Shown here piece by piece: positions 47,565 to 59,300 of a stretch of DNA of 64,000 bases. The notes under the pieces are model-generated. The model had not been told where the DNA came from, did not search any database, and saw only the letters and a program-made list of their open reading frames with translations. This DNA is from Pyrrhosoma nymphula (taxonomy: Eukaryota; Arthropoda; Insecta; Odonata; Coenagrionidae). The stretch spans positions 80,004,576-80,068,575 of the forward strand of contig OY754329.1 of the NCBI GenBank assembly GCA_963573305.1. Reading direction: 5' to 3'. Made by a program: the position numbers and the translations under genes. Each line of letters begins with the position of its first letter. Position 1 is the stretch's first letter.

Positions 47565-48210
47565 GGCCCTTATTAGACGAGGTAGCCAGGCGACGTCGCC
47601 AGCGACAGTAGCTGGCGACGCACTGGCTATCAAACCTAGTAGCCAGTTATGTAGCCAGAATTTTTTCCGTTTTTTCTTTGTTTGCTGTGAACTACAATGA
47701 AGTGTTTCTCTAATTCACTAATAAAGTCTTCAGTGTTCAATTTTGTGTTGGCCAACTTCTGGCACTTTTTCATGAGCTCTTCTTGCTTTTTCTTTTGATC
47801 GTCTTTCTGCGGCTCTTCTTTTTTCTTCTTCTCTTCGCGTATCCCTTCGACTGAATCAGAAGATGCAGACATTTTCTCAACTGGCGTGGACATACTGAAC
47901 AACTCACCCACTCACAACACAACAGAACACAACACAACAGTGTGCAGTACCCAGCGATGTGTTCTGACCGAGTGGCGACGTGAAACTGGCAACCTAGTGT
48001 AATAAGCTCCGTATGCTACAACGCAGCGTTGCCAGTATGGGTAGCCAGTGGCGACCGAAGTGGCGACGGGGCTCGGTAGCCAGTCAGTCGCCAAAGTGTG
48101 GCTACGTCGCTGCGTGTAATAACATCCATAAGAATCAATGATCCATGACAAGCTGAGCAGCCAGTTTCGTCGCTGGCGACGTCGCCTGGCTACCTCGTCT
48201 AATAAGGGCC
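47565..48210 (-). mobile_element. Short DNA transposon with perfect 42-bp TIRs (PIF/Harbinger-like)
   Basis: Both ends share 42 identical bases inverted, beginning GGCCCTTATTAGACGAGGTA. The element is flanked by TTC on both sides (47562-47564, 48211-48213), a 3-bp target duplication. Three-base duplications and GGCC..T starts fit the PIF/Harbinger group, although its usual target is TWA. Internally, AGCCAG and TGGCGAC motifs are repeated many times near both ends, and TAATAA motifs resembling the terminal sequence recur. A small Lys/Glu-rich frame is on the minus strand. The perfect TIRs make this one of the youngest elements in the window. Confidence 0.82.
47636..47893 (-). CDS. Small charged protein inside the TIR element
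   Basis: From the ATG at 47893 the frame encodes 85 residues (MSTPVEKMSASSDSVEGIRE...). A Lys/Glu-rich central run (EEKKKKEEPQKDDQKKKQEE) probably forms a helix or coiled coil, followed by KLNTEDFISELEKHFIVVHS. The stop lies in the AGCCAG-rich subterminal repeats. I recognise no domain. In Harbinger-like elements a second protein assists the transposase, and this could be the remnant of such a gene after internal deletion. It could also be captured sequence or a chance frame. Confidence 0.45.
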   Translation of the reverse strand: MSTPVEKMSASSDSVEGIREEKKKKEEPQKDDQKKKQEELMKKCQKLANTKLNTEDFISELEKHFIVVHSKQRKNGKNSGYITGY

Positions 48211-48213
48211 TTC

Positions 48214-49212
48214 GAGTTACCGGGACAGAAAGTCAATCATGTAAGCGGGGTATTAGTACCATTCTTGTTACTAGGGTAGAGAGCTAGTTATGTAAACGGG
48301 GCATTATACGAGCAAGGTTCGTTGGTTGTAACGCACAATGACCTCAAAAGTGGCTCAAACGATTTTGACGAAACTTTACCCTTGGCAATAAAAAAAATGT
48401 GCATACAATGCCTATAGAATGGCCCACGAAGAGGGCAAATTCATCCGGCCATCATCTTCAAGACACACTGGTATAGTTGAACCAGGACCTTCTACAGAAC
48501 ATTCAAAGTTTCAAGAACGGCATACCAGGCATTCGAGGAAGAATGGCGGAAGTGACGTTGGCTCTATGTGAGTTGAAATCGGAGGAGCGGCTTCAATATT
48601 TCAATTATTATAGGCAATAGAATTTCAACCTTTTTATAAACTTTTGTACAAGTAGGCATTGATATTTTTAGAGTGTGAATGTAAAACCGGCAGACAAGTT
48701 GTAACATGCACACTTTTTTTCACTGTCTAGCAATAAATACAAATTGACATTTTACATTTGGTTTCGCATTCAAACTTACTAATTCCAGAATTCCGTATTC
48801 GTATTATTCCTTTTTAAACGAAACAAAATATAAAATGTCAATTCTCAGTTCTTGTAACACAGTGAAAAATGATTTATATGTTACAACTTATCATTCGGTT
48901 TTGCATTCATTCTGTAAAAATATCAATGCCTACTTGTATTACACGGATTATTAAAGAAAACCTAAAATATAAAAAAGGTGAGAAAGGTGAACACGTGCAG
49001 GCTCTTTTTTCGCTGTCTTTAAGGACTAAAAATTTACATTTATATTTTGATTCGTCTTCCAATTAGGAAATATACTATTTATATTCGATTAGTTCATTTT
49101 AATCAATGTTAAAATGAAAGGTAATAAATTAGTCTACATTTTTATTGCACCATGCTTTAACTGCAGCATAAATTAGCTCACCTAATTTTATATACTTAAG
49201 AAATTTATTTTT
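48214..49212. other. Unrecognised stretch
   Basis: No gene seen. An open frame at 48869-49066 is unremarkable. Confidence 0.45.
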
Positions 49213-49685
49213 GGTATTCTATTCTATCTCTATATATTTTATACGATAATTTAAATACTTCACAATGTATTATTCCGGGACAAATAAACATGAAACTACC
49301 GAGCAACGGTTGGTGTTCCCGGTACGAATAATTAAATATAAGAGTTAAATTTTCTTCATGATCTACCTCATGAATATATGACGCAGTAAGCAGAGAAGAG
49401 AAGTGAGGGGACATATATATTACCAATCTTTGGACTGCTATTGATGATGATGTTTCTTCCACTCGGAAGCACTGGCATACACTTCTATTAATCTCCCTTT
49501 CCAGGAACTTTGCTTAGAGATGACGAAATATCTCCTTAGGGAAGACGGTATTCTATTCTATCTCTATATATTTTATACGATAATTTAAATACTTCACAAT
49601 GTATTATTCCGGGACAACTAAAAATGAAACTACCGAGCAACGGTTGGTGTTTCCCGGTACGAATAATTAAATATAAGAGTTAAAT
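49213..49685. repeat. 138-bp direct duplication
   Basis: The block from GGTATTCTATTCTATCTCTA to AATATAAGAGTTAAAT occurs at 49213-49350 and again at 49547-49685. The copies differ by only a few bases, including one extra T. The 196-bp spacer contains CCAATCTTTGGACTG, similar to the 3' end of the LINE at 37292. A duplication spanning, or bracketing, a LINE 3' end is plausible. Confidence 0.9.
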
Positions 49686-51858
49686 AATTTGATGTGCCGT
49701 CTAAGCCTTTTGGAAAGAAGACTGTAGGGGGGAAAAAAAAACAGGAGTGCGGGTAGGTGTCGCTCTCAAACACCGCCATTAGCCCTTGGAAGTGGATGTC
49801 TATGTCGTGTAAGATTTGTTTAGTCCTGTAACGGAAGAGAGTGCACAGTCGTGTGAACTTGGCAGTTCAAGAGGTTCAATTTCGACATGAGCATCAGGGT
49901 ATTTCAAAAATAATTGACGCTGGGCAGTCTAGCCATGTAATTAAAATCAAGAGAGACTATCTCTCCAAAAATCCTAGGAAATTTTATATTGGTTCCCTAT
50001 CCTCACTCATGTCAGCCAAATTTATTTAACTCTGAATTATTCGTATTTTGACACATCCTTAAGCCTCAACACTCAACGAATGTCACTGATTTAAAGACGT
50101 CTAGAATTCCGTATAAGGTCTTACTCTGGACAATACATATAATTTTAAGAGTATCCGAGGGAAAACTTAGGTGAAGCTACGGATCCCCTCGTAGCTTGGA
50201 CATAAATTGGCTCCTCCATAATAGCTACAACAAAGCACCATCTAAGAACAAAAAATCTCTTTATTTAGCTAAAACAATTGACGAGGCAAGATTTACTACC
50301 GCCTTAGGCAAGACGTTAACGATTGACAGCAGCCGCATGGTCGTCAAAACCAATTCCTCTATTCATAGTTAGGAATGAACGCGGATTCATTTTCTTTCGA
50401 CTTGAAATAAGTTTCTCATTAAATTAAAAATGAACTTCATATAATCAATTTTATAGGATAAAAGTAGCATCGTTTCCAGTTTTTTAAGAGGAAATCATTT
50501 AAAGAGGTTTTTGACGCACCCTTATAAATAGCGTTGACCGCCCCAACTTATAATTAATGAAATTAAAATATCAGTATTAGCTCACATGAGCTTTCCCTCG
50601 CAATACAGACGTAGTTTAATTTCTAGAATGTTTATTTCATGGGTGCATTTAAGACTCAAATGATAAGCAATGAAGTTACGGGCTGTAGGACCAAAATAAA
50701 TCATTCAAATTCCCCAGTCGTGTCCACCCATAATTTATAGGCGCTAAATGTAAAAAGTTGAAAAAGTGCACGCGAAAAAAATGGAAAGGTCGCATCATAA
50801 ATACCTGAGAGAAGCCGATGTCTAGCACCTAACGGATATTCAATAAATGCTAGAGAGCTGAGTGGAAGCGAGGCAGTCAAACAGTTGAACCTGTTAAGGG
50901 AATCACCAATATAAAGGGGGATTCAATTTTTAAACGGTAGAGACTGCGAGGGAGCATTTCTCCTGAAAACCGCGGCGACGGTTGACCTAAATTTTTGTGA
51001 AATGTCCCCACGACTTGTGCACGGGAATGGAATATTCAAATCCACCGTCACCTGCGACTCTCTCTCAGCAAATGCGTCAAAAACTGCACGGGTGCACGAG
51101 CAAAGCGTTCCACGGAGAGGTGACGCGGAGCATCGCCGGAAACACACCGCGAGTGCTCCTAGGCGGATACCGAGGCCGGAGTAACAGGTCAACCGAGCCT
51201 TGAAACCTCAGAAATGCATTTCTACCTCTTTTTTATATTTTTTAAGGTAACCCCTTTTTTTAACAAGCGTGGAAACTCCAACTTGTATTATTCATTGAAA
51301 TGGCACGTCGAACGAAATGGGCAGTCGATGAAAATTGAATAATGACCTACAAGTGATCGCGGCAACGTCACCGAGTTCTATCAACGCCACGATGGCGGTG
51401 AAAATGTTCAAATATAAAACGCTCAAAACACAGCCACACGAACTGAAACTCTTAAATTAATGAGAAAGATATATTAAATACGTTCTGAAAATTTTAAAGA
51501 AATATTTAATTACTTTCTCTGGTTAACGCCCAGGCTCATCAGTGAGTATACCTTGTATAGCCCAAAACAATCCACTAACAACCATGTTACTACTGTTATA
51601 TTTTTACTTGAAACTGAACACACTATGATGAAAATTTACAATTTAAATTGCTCAACTACTAGGTAAAAAGTGAGTATGTATTAGCACCAGCCGCTGCCTT
51701 CGAATATTGATGATTGTAAACCCCAACACAGGTTATTCTCTGGGGTACATATATTCCCCCTAAAATTGTATATATGTGTATTACCTGTACTTGTGTATTA
51801 TTTAAGGTGGAATAAAATTATTATTATTATAATTGTAACTTTCTTCTTAATCTAGAGA
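49686..51858. other. Unrecognised stretch with a GC-rich patch
   Basis: No gene named. 50930-51200 is GC- and CpG-rich, with overlapping frames on both strands (about 60-89 codons) that look like shadows of composition. No splice-consistent exon structure was found. Confidence 0.4.
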
Positions 51859-52413
51859 TACGAGGGAAGTTCAGTAAATAATGAAACCCATTTTTAGCTA
51901 ATTAAAGTTTAAAATATTATAATTCTTAGCACAAACCTCTTACACATTCCGGCACTTTTTCGTGTATTTCCATTTATTTCCGTAGGATGGCAGAACCAAG
52001 ATCTGCTTTCAACATGGTGTCTGTGACTGAATTCCGTGCCAAACAAAGAGTAGTTGTCAAATTCTTCATGGCCATAAACGAGGCAGTCACAATTATCCAC
52101 ACGCGCTAGCAGAATGTATACGGAGACATGGCAGAGCATGAAAACACTAAAGCGGCGCACAAAGATATGGAAACGATAAGAAAGTTATTGACGAAGTACG
52201 GTGGCCAATACATTGGCCAGTAGATTGGTACCATAAAAGCGCGCAGTCTCTCATATCTAGGAGCCTATAGACATGAGCGTAAACTATGTTTAAAAATCAG
52301 GTTTTTAGCGGAAAATTTGGGGGTGGGGGAGTTGTCGTATTTCAAGAGCAGAGGAGTAAAAAATTGCTCGGGAAATAAAAATGTGATGCATTATTTACTG
52401 AACGCCTCTACTA
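51859..52413 (+). mobile_element. Internally deleted mariner-like element
   Basis: TA dinucleotides at 51859-51860 and 52412-52413 flank a 551-bp element. Its ends match as inverted repeats: nine variable bases, then TTCAGTAAATAATG identical at both ends. The start CGAGGGAAGTTCAGTAAATA is characteristic of mariner TIRs. Inside is the start of a mariner transposase at 51987. The full-length element would be about 1.3 kb, so more than half is missing. Confidence 0.85.
51987..52109 (+). pseudogene. Mariner transposase N-terminal fragment
   Basis: The ATG at 51987 opens a 40-residue frame including MVSVTEFRAKQRVVVKFF, the start of the mariner helix-turn-helix DNA-binding domain. It stops at TAG 52107-52109. 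Reading through, QNVYGDMAEHENT continues the same domain in frame. The catalytic DD34D domain is absent because of the internal deletion. An intact protein would bind the TIRs and catalyse cut-and-paste at TA. Confidence 0.82.
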
Positions 52414-55400
52414 TTTTGTCCAGTAAATATAAGGGTTAGACATCAGGAAATACGAAGATTGAGATTACCGCTTAGACCAAGATATAAAATTAATTATTTT
52501 TTATACTTGACGCACATTTGAACGCTCACATTAAAAGTCATTGAAATAACTCTCATTACACGCAATCCAATGAACCAACCCAATGTAGCACCAGGAAGGC
52601 TATTTTTATCATACGAAGCAGTTGTTATAGACCGTTTTTCAGGGAAAATGTGGCTTAGCTGCCTAACCTATAACTTACCAGAAGAACCTCATCACAAATG
52701 CAATGATGAAGGCGGAAGCTATATGATCTTAGTTCCTCAAATTTCACTAATATATTCAGATTTGCCTTTCATGAATTTGCTTAGTTATATCTCCAATTAT
52801 AATAACTTTTTACTTCATTAGATACATCATAGCTTTCTAATTACTGGCGTGAGATGCGATATTCACTGGAGTCATGAAGAAATAAAAAAAGGACAAAGTT
52901 GATGAGCGCCGTAATGCACGATGAAAAGGCGGATTGTGATGACCTGACGGATGACCATAGCCATCAAATTCTAATACGGTCATTTCCATGGCCTTTACTT
53001 TCAATTTCAGATGAATTCTCACAAACCTTCCCAATAATTTCCAAAATTTTCAGTGTTTTCATTCTCCTCAAAGACTCGTCTTCGAATCAGCCCTTCCGCG
53101 GCAATACTGCACGTGGAATTCAAAATATCTTTTGTTCTTTCACCCTCAAAATGTAGTGAAATTTAATTTTTTTCTTTGTTTGAAATCCTAACAAAAGTAA
53201 ACAAAACATGGGACAAATAATACCCGACTAGCGCTCCATGTGCAAGCGCATATTTATCAGCCCATTTTTGTGGAACTATTGACTTTTCTATAGGAGTCTC
53301 CAATTTATTTCCTTGTTTGACTTGTTTTTATCGATTTATTTAGTGTATGGGTACTGTAATGTAAAGCGACGGGCCTTATTCCGATTAATTTACTATTCTA
53401 CAAACAAATGTTTAACAGGGAAAACTTCATCATTGTAAAATCCATTAACTAGTTTTACAAATCATCAAGATTGTGTAAATATTTGTCAGTCGAGCTCCAA
53501 TATTTGTTAACATCCTTGTAGAGGTGTTCCATGGTCCCCAATTTTGCGTTTTCAATTGATTTTAAAATAAAGATTTTATTCGCGTCAACCACAAATACAC
53601 AAAATCTTCACGAGGCGTCATTTTAAATGGATAATGAATTACATATCTACAATTTGGTTCTGAGTAATCATTCAATTCAAAACCAAAAATTAACTTGTGG
53701 TATCCTCATTATTTTACTAGAGAATTATTTACTTGCAGATTATATAAATATGAAAAAGTTGATGTTTTTCTAAGATATCCAATTGTGTGCATGAATCTAT
53801 ATCACTAGGGTTTTGAGCCAGAGAAATATACTCGCTAAGTATGTGGATAAGCATGTACTTCAATTTTTTATTGATGGCAAGTGATTTGAGGTAAATCTTT
53901 GGCCAGTATTGCAGAATGATATATTGAAAGGGAAAAGATTAGCAAACCAACAAATCTTCCGAGTAAAGCACAGATAATGAAAACAGGGCACATCACATGG
54001 GATATATCTTTATCAAAATTAAAATACTATAAAATATGCATTAGAGGAAAAAGGAGGACTAAGTAATGATTGTAGAAAATATAATACGAACTCAATTGTT
54101 TTTAGAGAAGTGCTACTCGGGTATTAAAAACAAGTTGAAATGGACAAGAAAAAAACACTAATCATGCAAACGTAAAATATAATTTTCTTAATTTAAATTT
54201 CCTTTCTTAGAGTCCTCCATAGGGCAAAAGAAGAAATGTATATGCTCTCTGAACCAGAGAAGACCTGTGATCATAGAAGTCATTGTTCAAAGTTACATCT
54301 TTTTAGTCACTTCTGACATGTCAAAGTAAACATATTAATGTGGGCGATTACACCAATTGGAGTCACAGGAGTAATCACGTGATCCGTTGATCTTTTATTT
54401 TACACACCCGTCCTTTTGATTTACTCAGGATGATTTTAGCTTCCGATACACAAGAGCCAAAATCTTGACAGTATTACGATCTCCATCTCCATCAGCCGAC
54501 AGTAGGAACTGTACATTCTCAGGCACACAAGATTTTTAAAAAATAACTCATTATACCCAAATAAGACAAAAAAAATGAGGCATGTTCCTTACGACAGGTT
54601 AGATGGAGCCAATGAAATGCGGAGGCAAATGAAACGGATCAAGAGTCGAAAGAGCGGGAGTGTAAAATGAAAGGCCTGCAGATCACAACTTGCCGCGCGA
54701 CGCCTGGGTGGCGGAGTAGAACTGCGAAAAATGACGTAATTTTCCGTATTTTAAGATGTATTCTCACTTAAGTGAGATTACAAAATAACGCCCATGGTGT
54801 CCTAGCACCCCCTACCACCCGCGCCTCCAGGCGGATCGCAGAATATTCTGTAGAAGAAGAGGAACCTTATTGGACGCATTTTGTGTTACAACTAATCTCT
54901 TGTTGATAAACCCGGAAGGCAAACAGAATGGGAATTATTACCGAGAGATACTATTAAGACAGTACATAGAAAAAAAGTCAAAATAAGGGGTTATTAAGGG
55001 ATAAAGCATCAGGCTGATAATACAACGGAATAGATAGCTGCTAACCTCACTCCAAATGTAGGTATTAATACTTATTATGAAGCAATTGCGGGCAGAAACC
55101 GTCAGAAAACAAGGCGGGAAGAATTTCGTAACCTCAAACAGAGCCGCGGGTCGCTTGGCACGGAACTCACGGAACTCACTCACGGAATCACGGAGAGACT
55201 ACAATTTTGGAGCCACATTCGAAAATTCGATAAAATTATGTATATCGCTCTCATTGATCATGCTTTGGATAGCGATAAATTGAATGGTGAGGAAGAAGAC
55301 CTGTTTTTGAAATATTTATTGAATTGAGAATGATCTACGTCTCCGTGCCTCGGAACACTTTATACAGGTTCATCGCCACTCTTCCAATTCTCCTTACGTT

Positions 55401-55795
55401 CCTTCAGATTTCAATCGTCTTCTCGAAGACGCCCCAAGGAATCATAACCTTGCTTCTAATGAATCGCAATATAACCGCAAAAGAGAACTATTACATCCGT
55501 TTCTTTTCGTTCAAGATTCTGAAAAAGTATCCCTGAGGAAGTTTTCATAGCCTCAAGAGATTTCAGGAACTCAGAATCCACCGGCGATATTTCATCTCAT
55601 CACTCTGGTGCTGGCGTTACCGTGTTCCTACGCAAAGAAGGTGCAGAAGAGGTAAATTAACGATCAACGAGCATTCGGTCATGATGAAATGATGAATAAC
55701 TTAGTTTCCACATATATTTTATTTAGGAAAAGGATAAATTACTTTGCACTATTCCACTGGAGAATATTATTTATTGAGCCAACATGTTTCACTGC
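52414..55795. other. Unrecognised stretch
   Basis: No gene, TIR pair or named repeat. Short open frames (for example 52570-52821 plus, 54938-55183 minus) show nothing familiar. A GC-richer patch lies near 54640-54850. Confidence 0.45.
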
Positions 55796-55884
55796 ACTGC
55801 AGCATCATCAGGACTCCCATTTTACTGCAGCATCAGGACTGCAGCATCAGGACTGCAGCATCATCAGGACTCCCAGGACAGGAC
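55796..55884. repeat. ACTGCAGCATCAGG minisatellite
   Basis: About five tandem or near-tandem units of GCAGCATCAGGACT, some with an extra ATC, interleaved with two copies of CATCATCAGGACTCCCA. Confidence 0.9.
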
Positions 55885-57061
55885 TATATTTTATTTACTT
55901 CACGAACCAGGTTTCATCGCTTCGCGACATCATCATGTACTATCATTATCTTTATTGAACATTTGGTAATTGGATGGTAATTTGGATGCTATAACTTATA
56001 ACGAATGAGGAAAACAACGCAGATGGACTCAATTGCAAATAAAAATCGTCCAGACGTTTAAAACAAATGGAAGGTTATTTTCATATGCATCCCATATTTA
56101 TTACTCCTTTAGCGCTAGCGATTTCTATTCTCACCGAGCATTATAAAAATGTTTTCCGTCAATCTGCGTCGTTTTCAATTTCCACACGGCTCTCGAACTT
56201 TCAACGACGATGTAAGGTACACGAAACCAACATAACTATGACCAGACTGAAGCTACTCCAATAATTTAACACGGTTGTTAAGTATTTTCAAAATAATCCC
56301 AATTTCTGCCATTTTTCATGAATTTATCCGATATTCCAAGACTTTTTATATGCTCAATGAGTTCTTGATATTACTTATATCTTTCATTGTGTCCTTTTCA
56401 CACAAATTCTAGTAATATCATCATTTTTGCCACCTAAGGAGAAACATGAGCCATTAAATTTGGGAGTTAATATAGGAATTGAAACCTATCTAAATGGATT
56501 GAAATTTCAGCCAAATCCGTTAAATGTAGCAGTTACTTCATGAACAGTAAAGATAATCTATTCTACCCATATGACGGCCGGCACTCTTGAATTCATTGAA
56601 TTTTCTATTCTCGCTTTATCGTCACCACCCTGAAGAGATGTTTTTTTTAGACAGGTAAAATTCATTCAGGGACCACCCAAAGAATTTTGGCACCTTGATA
56701 TGAGGATTATTCTTAAAACTCTAACCCCTTACAAGGAGAGTGAACTGACACTCCGAAACTCTAAACAATGAATAGCCGGGCCAAATCTTTCTTTATACGA
56801 AGCGGTGTAGCGGAGACTGGATCATCCACATCCCTCCTATTCTGACGTCATAGAAGGAAGACCATGAGGTGCACCCGAGGGTGTTAATGAAAAAAAAACT
56901 TATCAGTAACTTCGAATTCAAGAAAATCCTTTAACTATTGGGTGCATACCATTCACTCTAGTGCACTTATCACTTCGTAACACAACAGCGCACTTTCCTT
57001 CCATTTGTTACAAATCCTGCGCAATATGTAGCTAACTTCAAAACAGATCGGGAGCAAAGTT
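55885..57061. other. Unrecognised stretch
   Basis: No gene or named family seen. Confidence 0.45.
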
Positions 57062-57190
57062 GATATGCGCTAAATAACAAAAGAACTTCAAAGAACGGCG
57101 TAACTGGCCGAGCAGTAACTATAACAGATTGTGTGAAATTCACTGTAAAAAAATAATTCGCTTGGACTGGGATTCTAGTCCAGGCAAATG
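57062..57190 (-). repeat. Degraded tRNA-SINE fragment
   Basis: On the minus strand, a B-box-like GGACTAGAATCCCAGTCC (about 57184-57167) is followed by AAGCGAATTATTTTTTTACA then GTGAATTTCAC. This matches the GCGAATGATTTCTCCTCTGT and GTGAATTTTCAC tail of the copy at 62518-62765. The tRNA 5' part is not recognisable. Confidence 0.55.
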
Positions 57191-59266
57191 TTCCATTGCA
57201 AATTGCAAACAAAAGAACGTCAATAATGGCATCCGTAAATTGTTGTCAAGGCTGTTGATTTTCAGTACAGGCGGAAAACATTCATAATTTAAAGTTTACT
57301 CTCCCTGCTGAGTCTTATATTCAACCACTTTCGTAGTAAGTTGAGCATAACGGCACATTTCAAGATTTTTAAAATGAAAACTATCATGCCTGCAATCACT
57401 ATACCTCCATGCTTCAAAATATTGAGTTCATTACCTTATACCTGCTGATAAATAACTAAAAAAATAATTCTATAGTAAAATAAAACAATATAGGAGGTAG
57501 GTACTTCAAATAGACTTTTTAATAAAAATTCGTAGCAAAATGTTGTAAACTGCAACTTGAAATACGCCAATTGACGTCGGCCGTATTCTTCGGGAGTTTT
57601 TAAAATCACGTCAATTGACGGGATTCGCAGCGAGAGTGTTAACTACTCAACGATACACAGTTTAAATTTTTAAATGCCTATTTTGAACGAATACAACCAA
57701 TTTACACAAAATATTCGGCCGTAACTGTGACACCAAACGGTACATTTCAAAACATTTCGCCAACGCACATAGTTCCACTCAACGACGTTCGTGTGCACGT
57801 AAGTGCGCTTATGAGTACCGATGAGCGCTTACTTCAACACCTTGAATGGAAAGTCCCCAAAATTGTTTGAGGCGAATTTCCGGTAACGGTAAGTTTATAT
57901 TTAGGAATGATTACCTTATGGGTTATTATTACCTTATGGATTATATTATGGATCTTTTAACACAACGTATTTCACTACTTAAACAAGGTAGGTCGTTTCG
58001 CATCGTTTGCGTCCAACGCTGTGACGTAGTTTGGATTACTTCAAGCGCTAGCTAGGTACGGAGTTCATTGTGTATTTGATACTTTTGTGGTATTTAGATA
58101 CGACAGCAATGCGAGGAGACATACAAGGGAACAGTATTTTTTTAGGTATCCTACTAATACATCTACACAGGTGAAGCGGGTCCAGGTTTGCCGGACACGA
58201 GACAACTTTATCGTTGAAAATGGTAAGAGCGTCAACTTTCATTTGTAAATAAATTGTTGCTGGGGTAATTCCCACTGCCAACAAGATTGTGTTCTTAAAC
58301 TACACACTTAGCAATTAAAACCAATCAAATATATTGTATATCAGTATTTAAGGATGCAAATATCTACTGTACTCAATTCTGTCGAGGCTAAAAACTAAAT
58401 TATCAGAGTTTTCAATAATTTCTGTTTGCTAATTCTCGATTCGTCTGCTGCTCGTGTCAACCAGATGACGTCATGCACTGACGTCCATTTTGGTCAAGGG
58501 AATGTCCTACCTTGTAGTTTAACCACATTAACAATGGGCCACAGCAATATTCACTTGCGCAAGATCATATCCAGATTGAAGACCCTCAAGTAAGTTGGAG
58601 GGATGAACATAACATTTCACGCTGATTTGGTGGCTTATGCATATCCGACACGAAAAGTAACTCCAGGCCGATCATATGAGAGTATTTCAACTGATAGACT
58701 TCTCAAAGAGTATAAACCGATCACCAGTAATGCGAAAATGTCCCATTCCCAAAAATCTCCATTATTCCCTCTGCGTTAATCCACAACATTGATTTTCCTT
58801 TTCCATTAATGGACTTTGCTTGTCCAATAGAAGCCAATGTCCAAAAACCGCAAATCACTTACCAACCCCTGCGTCATGAGTAGGTAAGTGTTGACTCGTC
58901 AGCGATCGATCTCCCCCTAAACAAGCTGCTCGACCGGCTCTAAGTGGCCAGTTAACCAAGATTTTCACCATAACTTCCAACTTTCGGGCGGTCTCTCGCT
59001 AAACCCACATCGTGTTTGATACGCCTCAATTTCCGGCAAGAAGTAAAACACCGGGCACAAGAAATATGACGACGAAAACACACGCAAGACCCCAACGTAT
59101 AGAAATCAACGTGAGAAAAATAGAATACTTATCGTGAGGCAAAACATTTACACGTAGTGTATGCAACACTACCATCGGTTTTAAATACGCTTAACGTTTT
59201 TTCGTGACTTGGGGATGTGCGTGAGTTGAAATGAATAAACTAAAGCTCCACCATTCCCGTTAGCTT
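57191..59266. other. Unrecognised stretch
   Basis: No gene found. The palindromic CGTCAATTGACG occurs at about 57607-57618, and a related CCAATTGACGTC lies about 40 bp upstream. Confidence 0.45.
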
Positions 59267-59300
59267 CCATTGCATGCATATTGCCATTGCATGCATATTG
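59267..59300. repeat. Two-copy 17-bp tandem repeat
   Basis: CCATTGCATGCATATTG is repeated exactly, head to tail. Confidence 0.95.
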
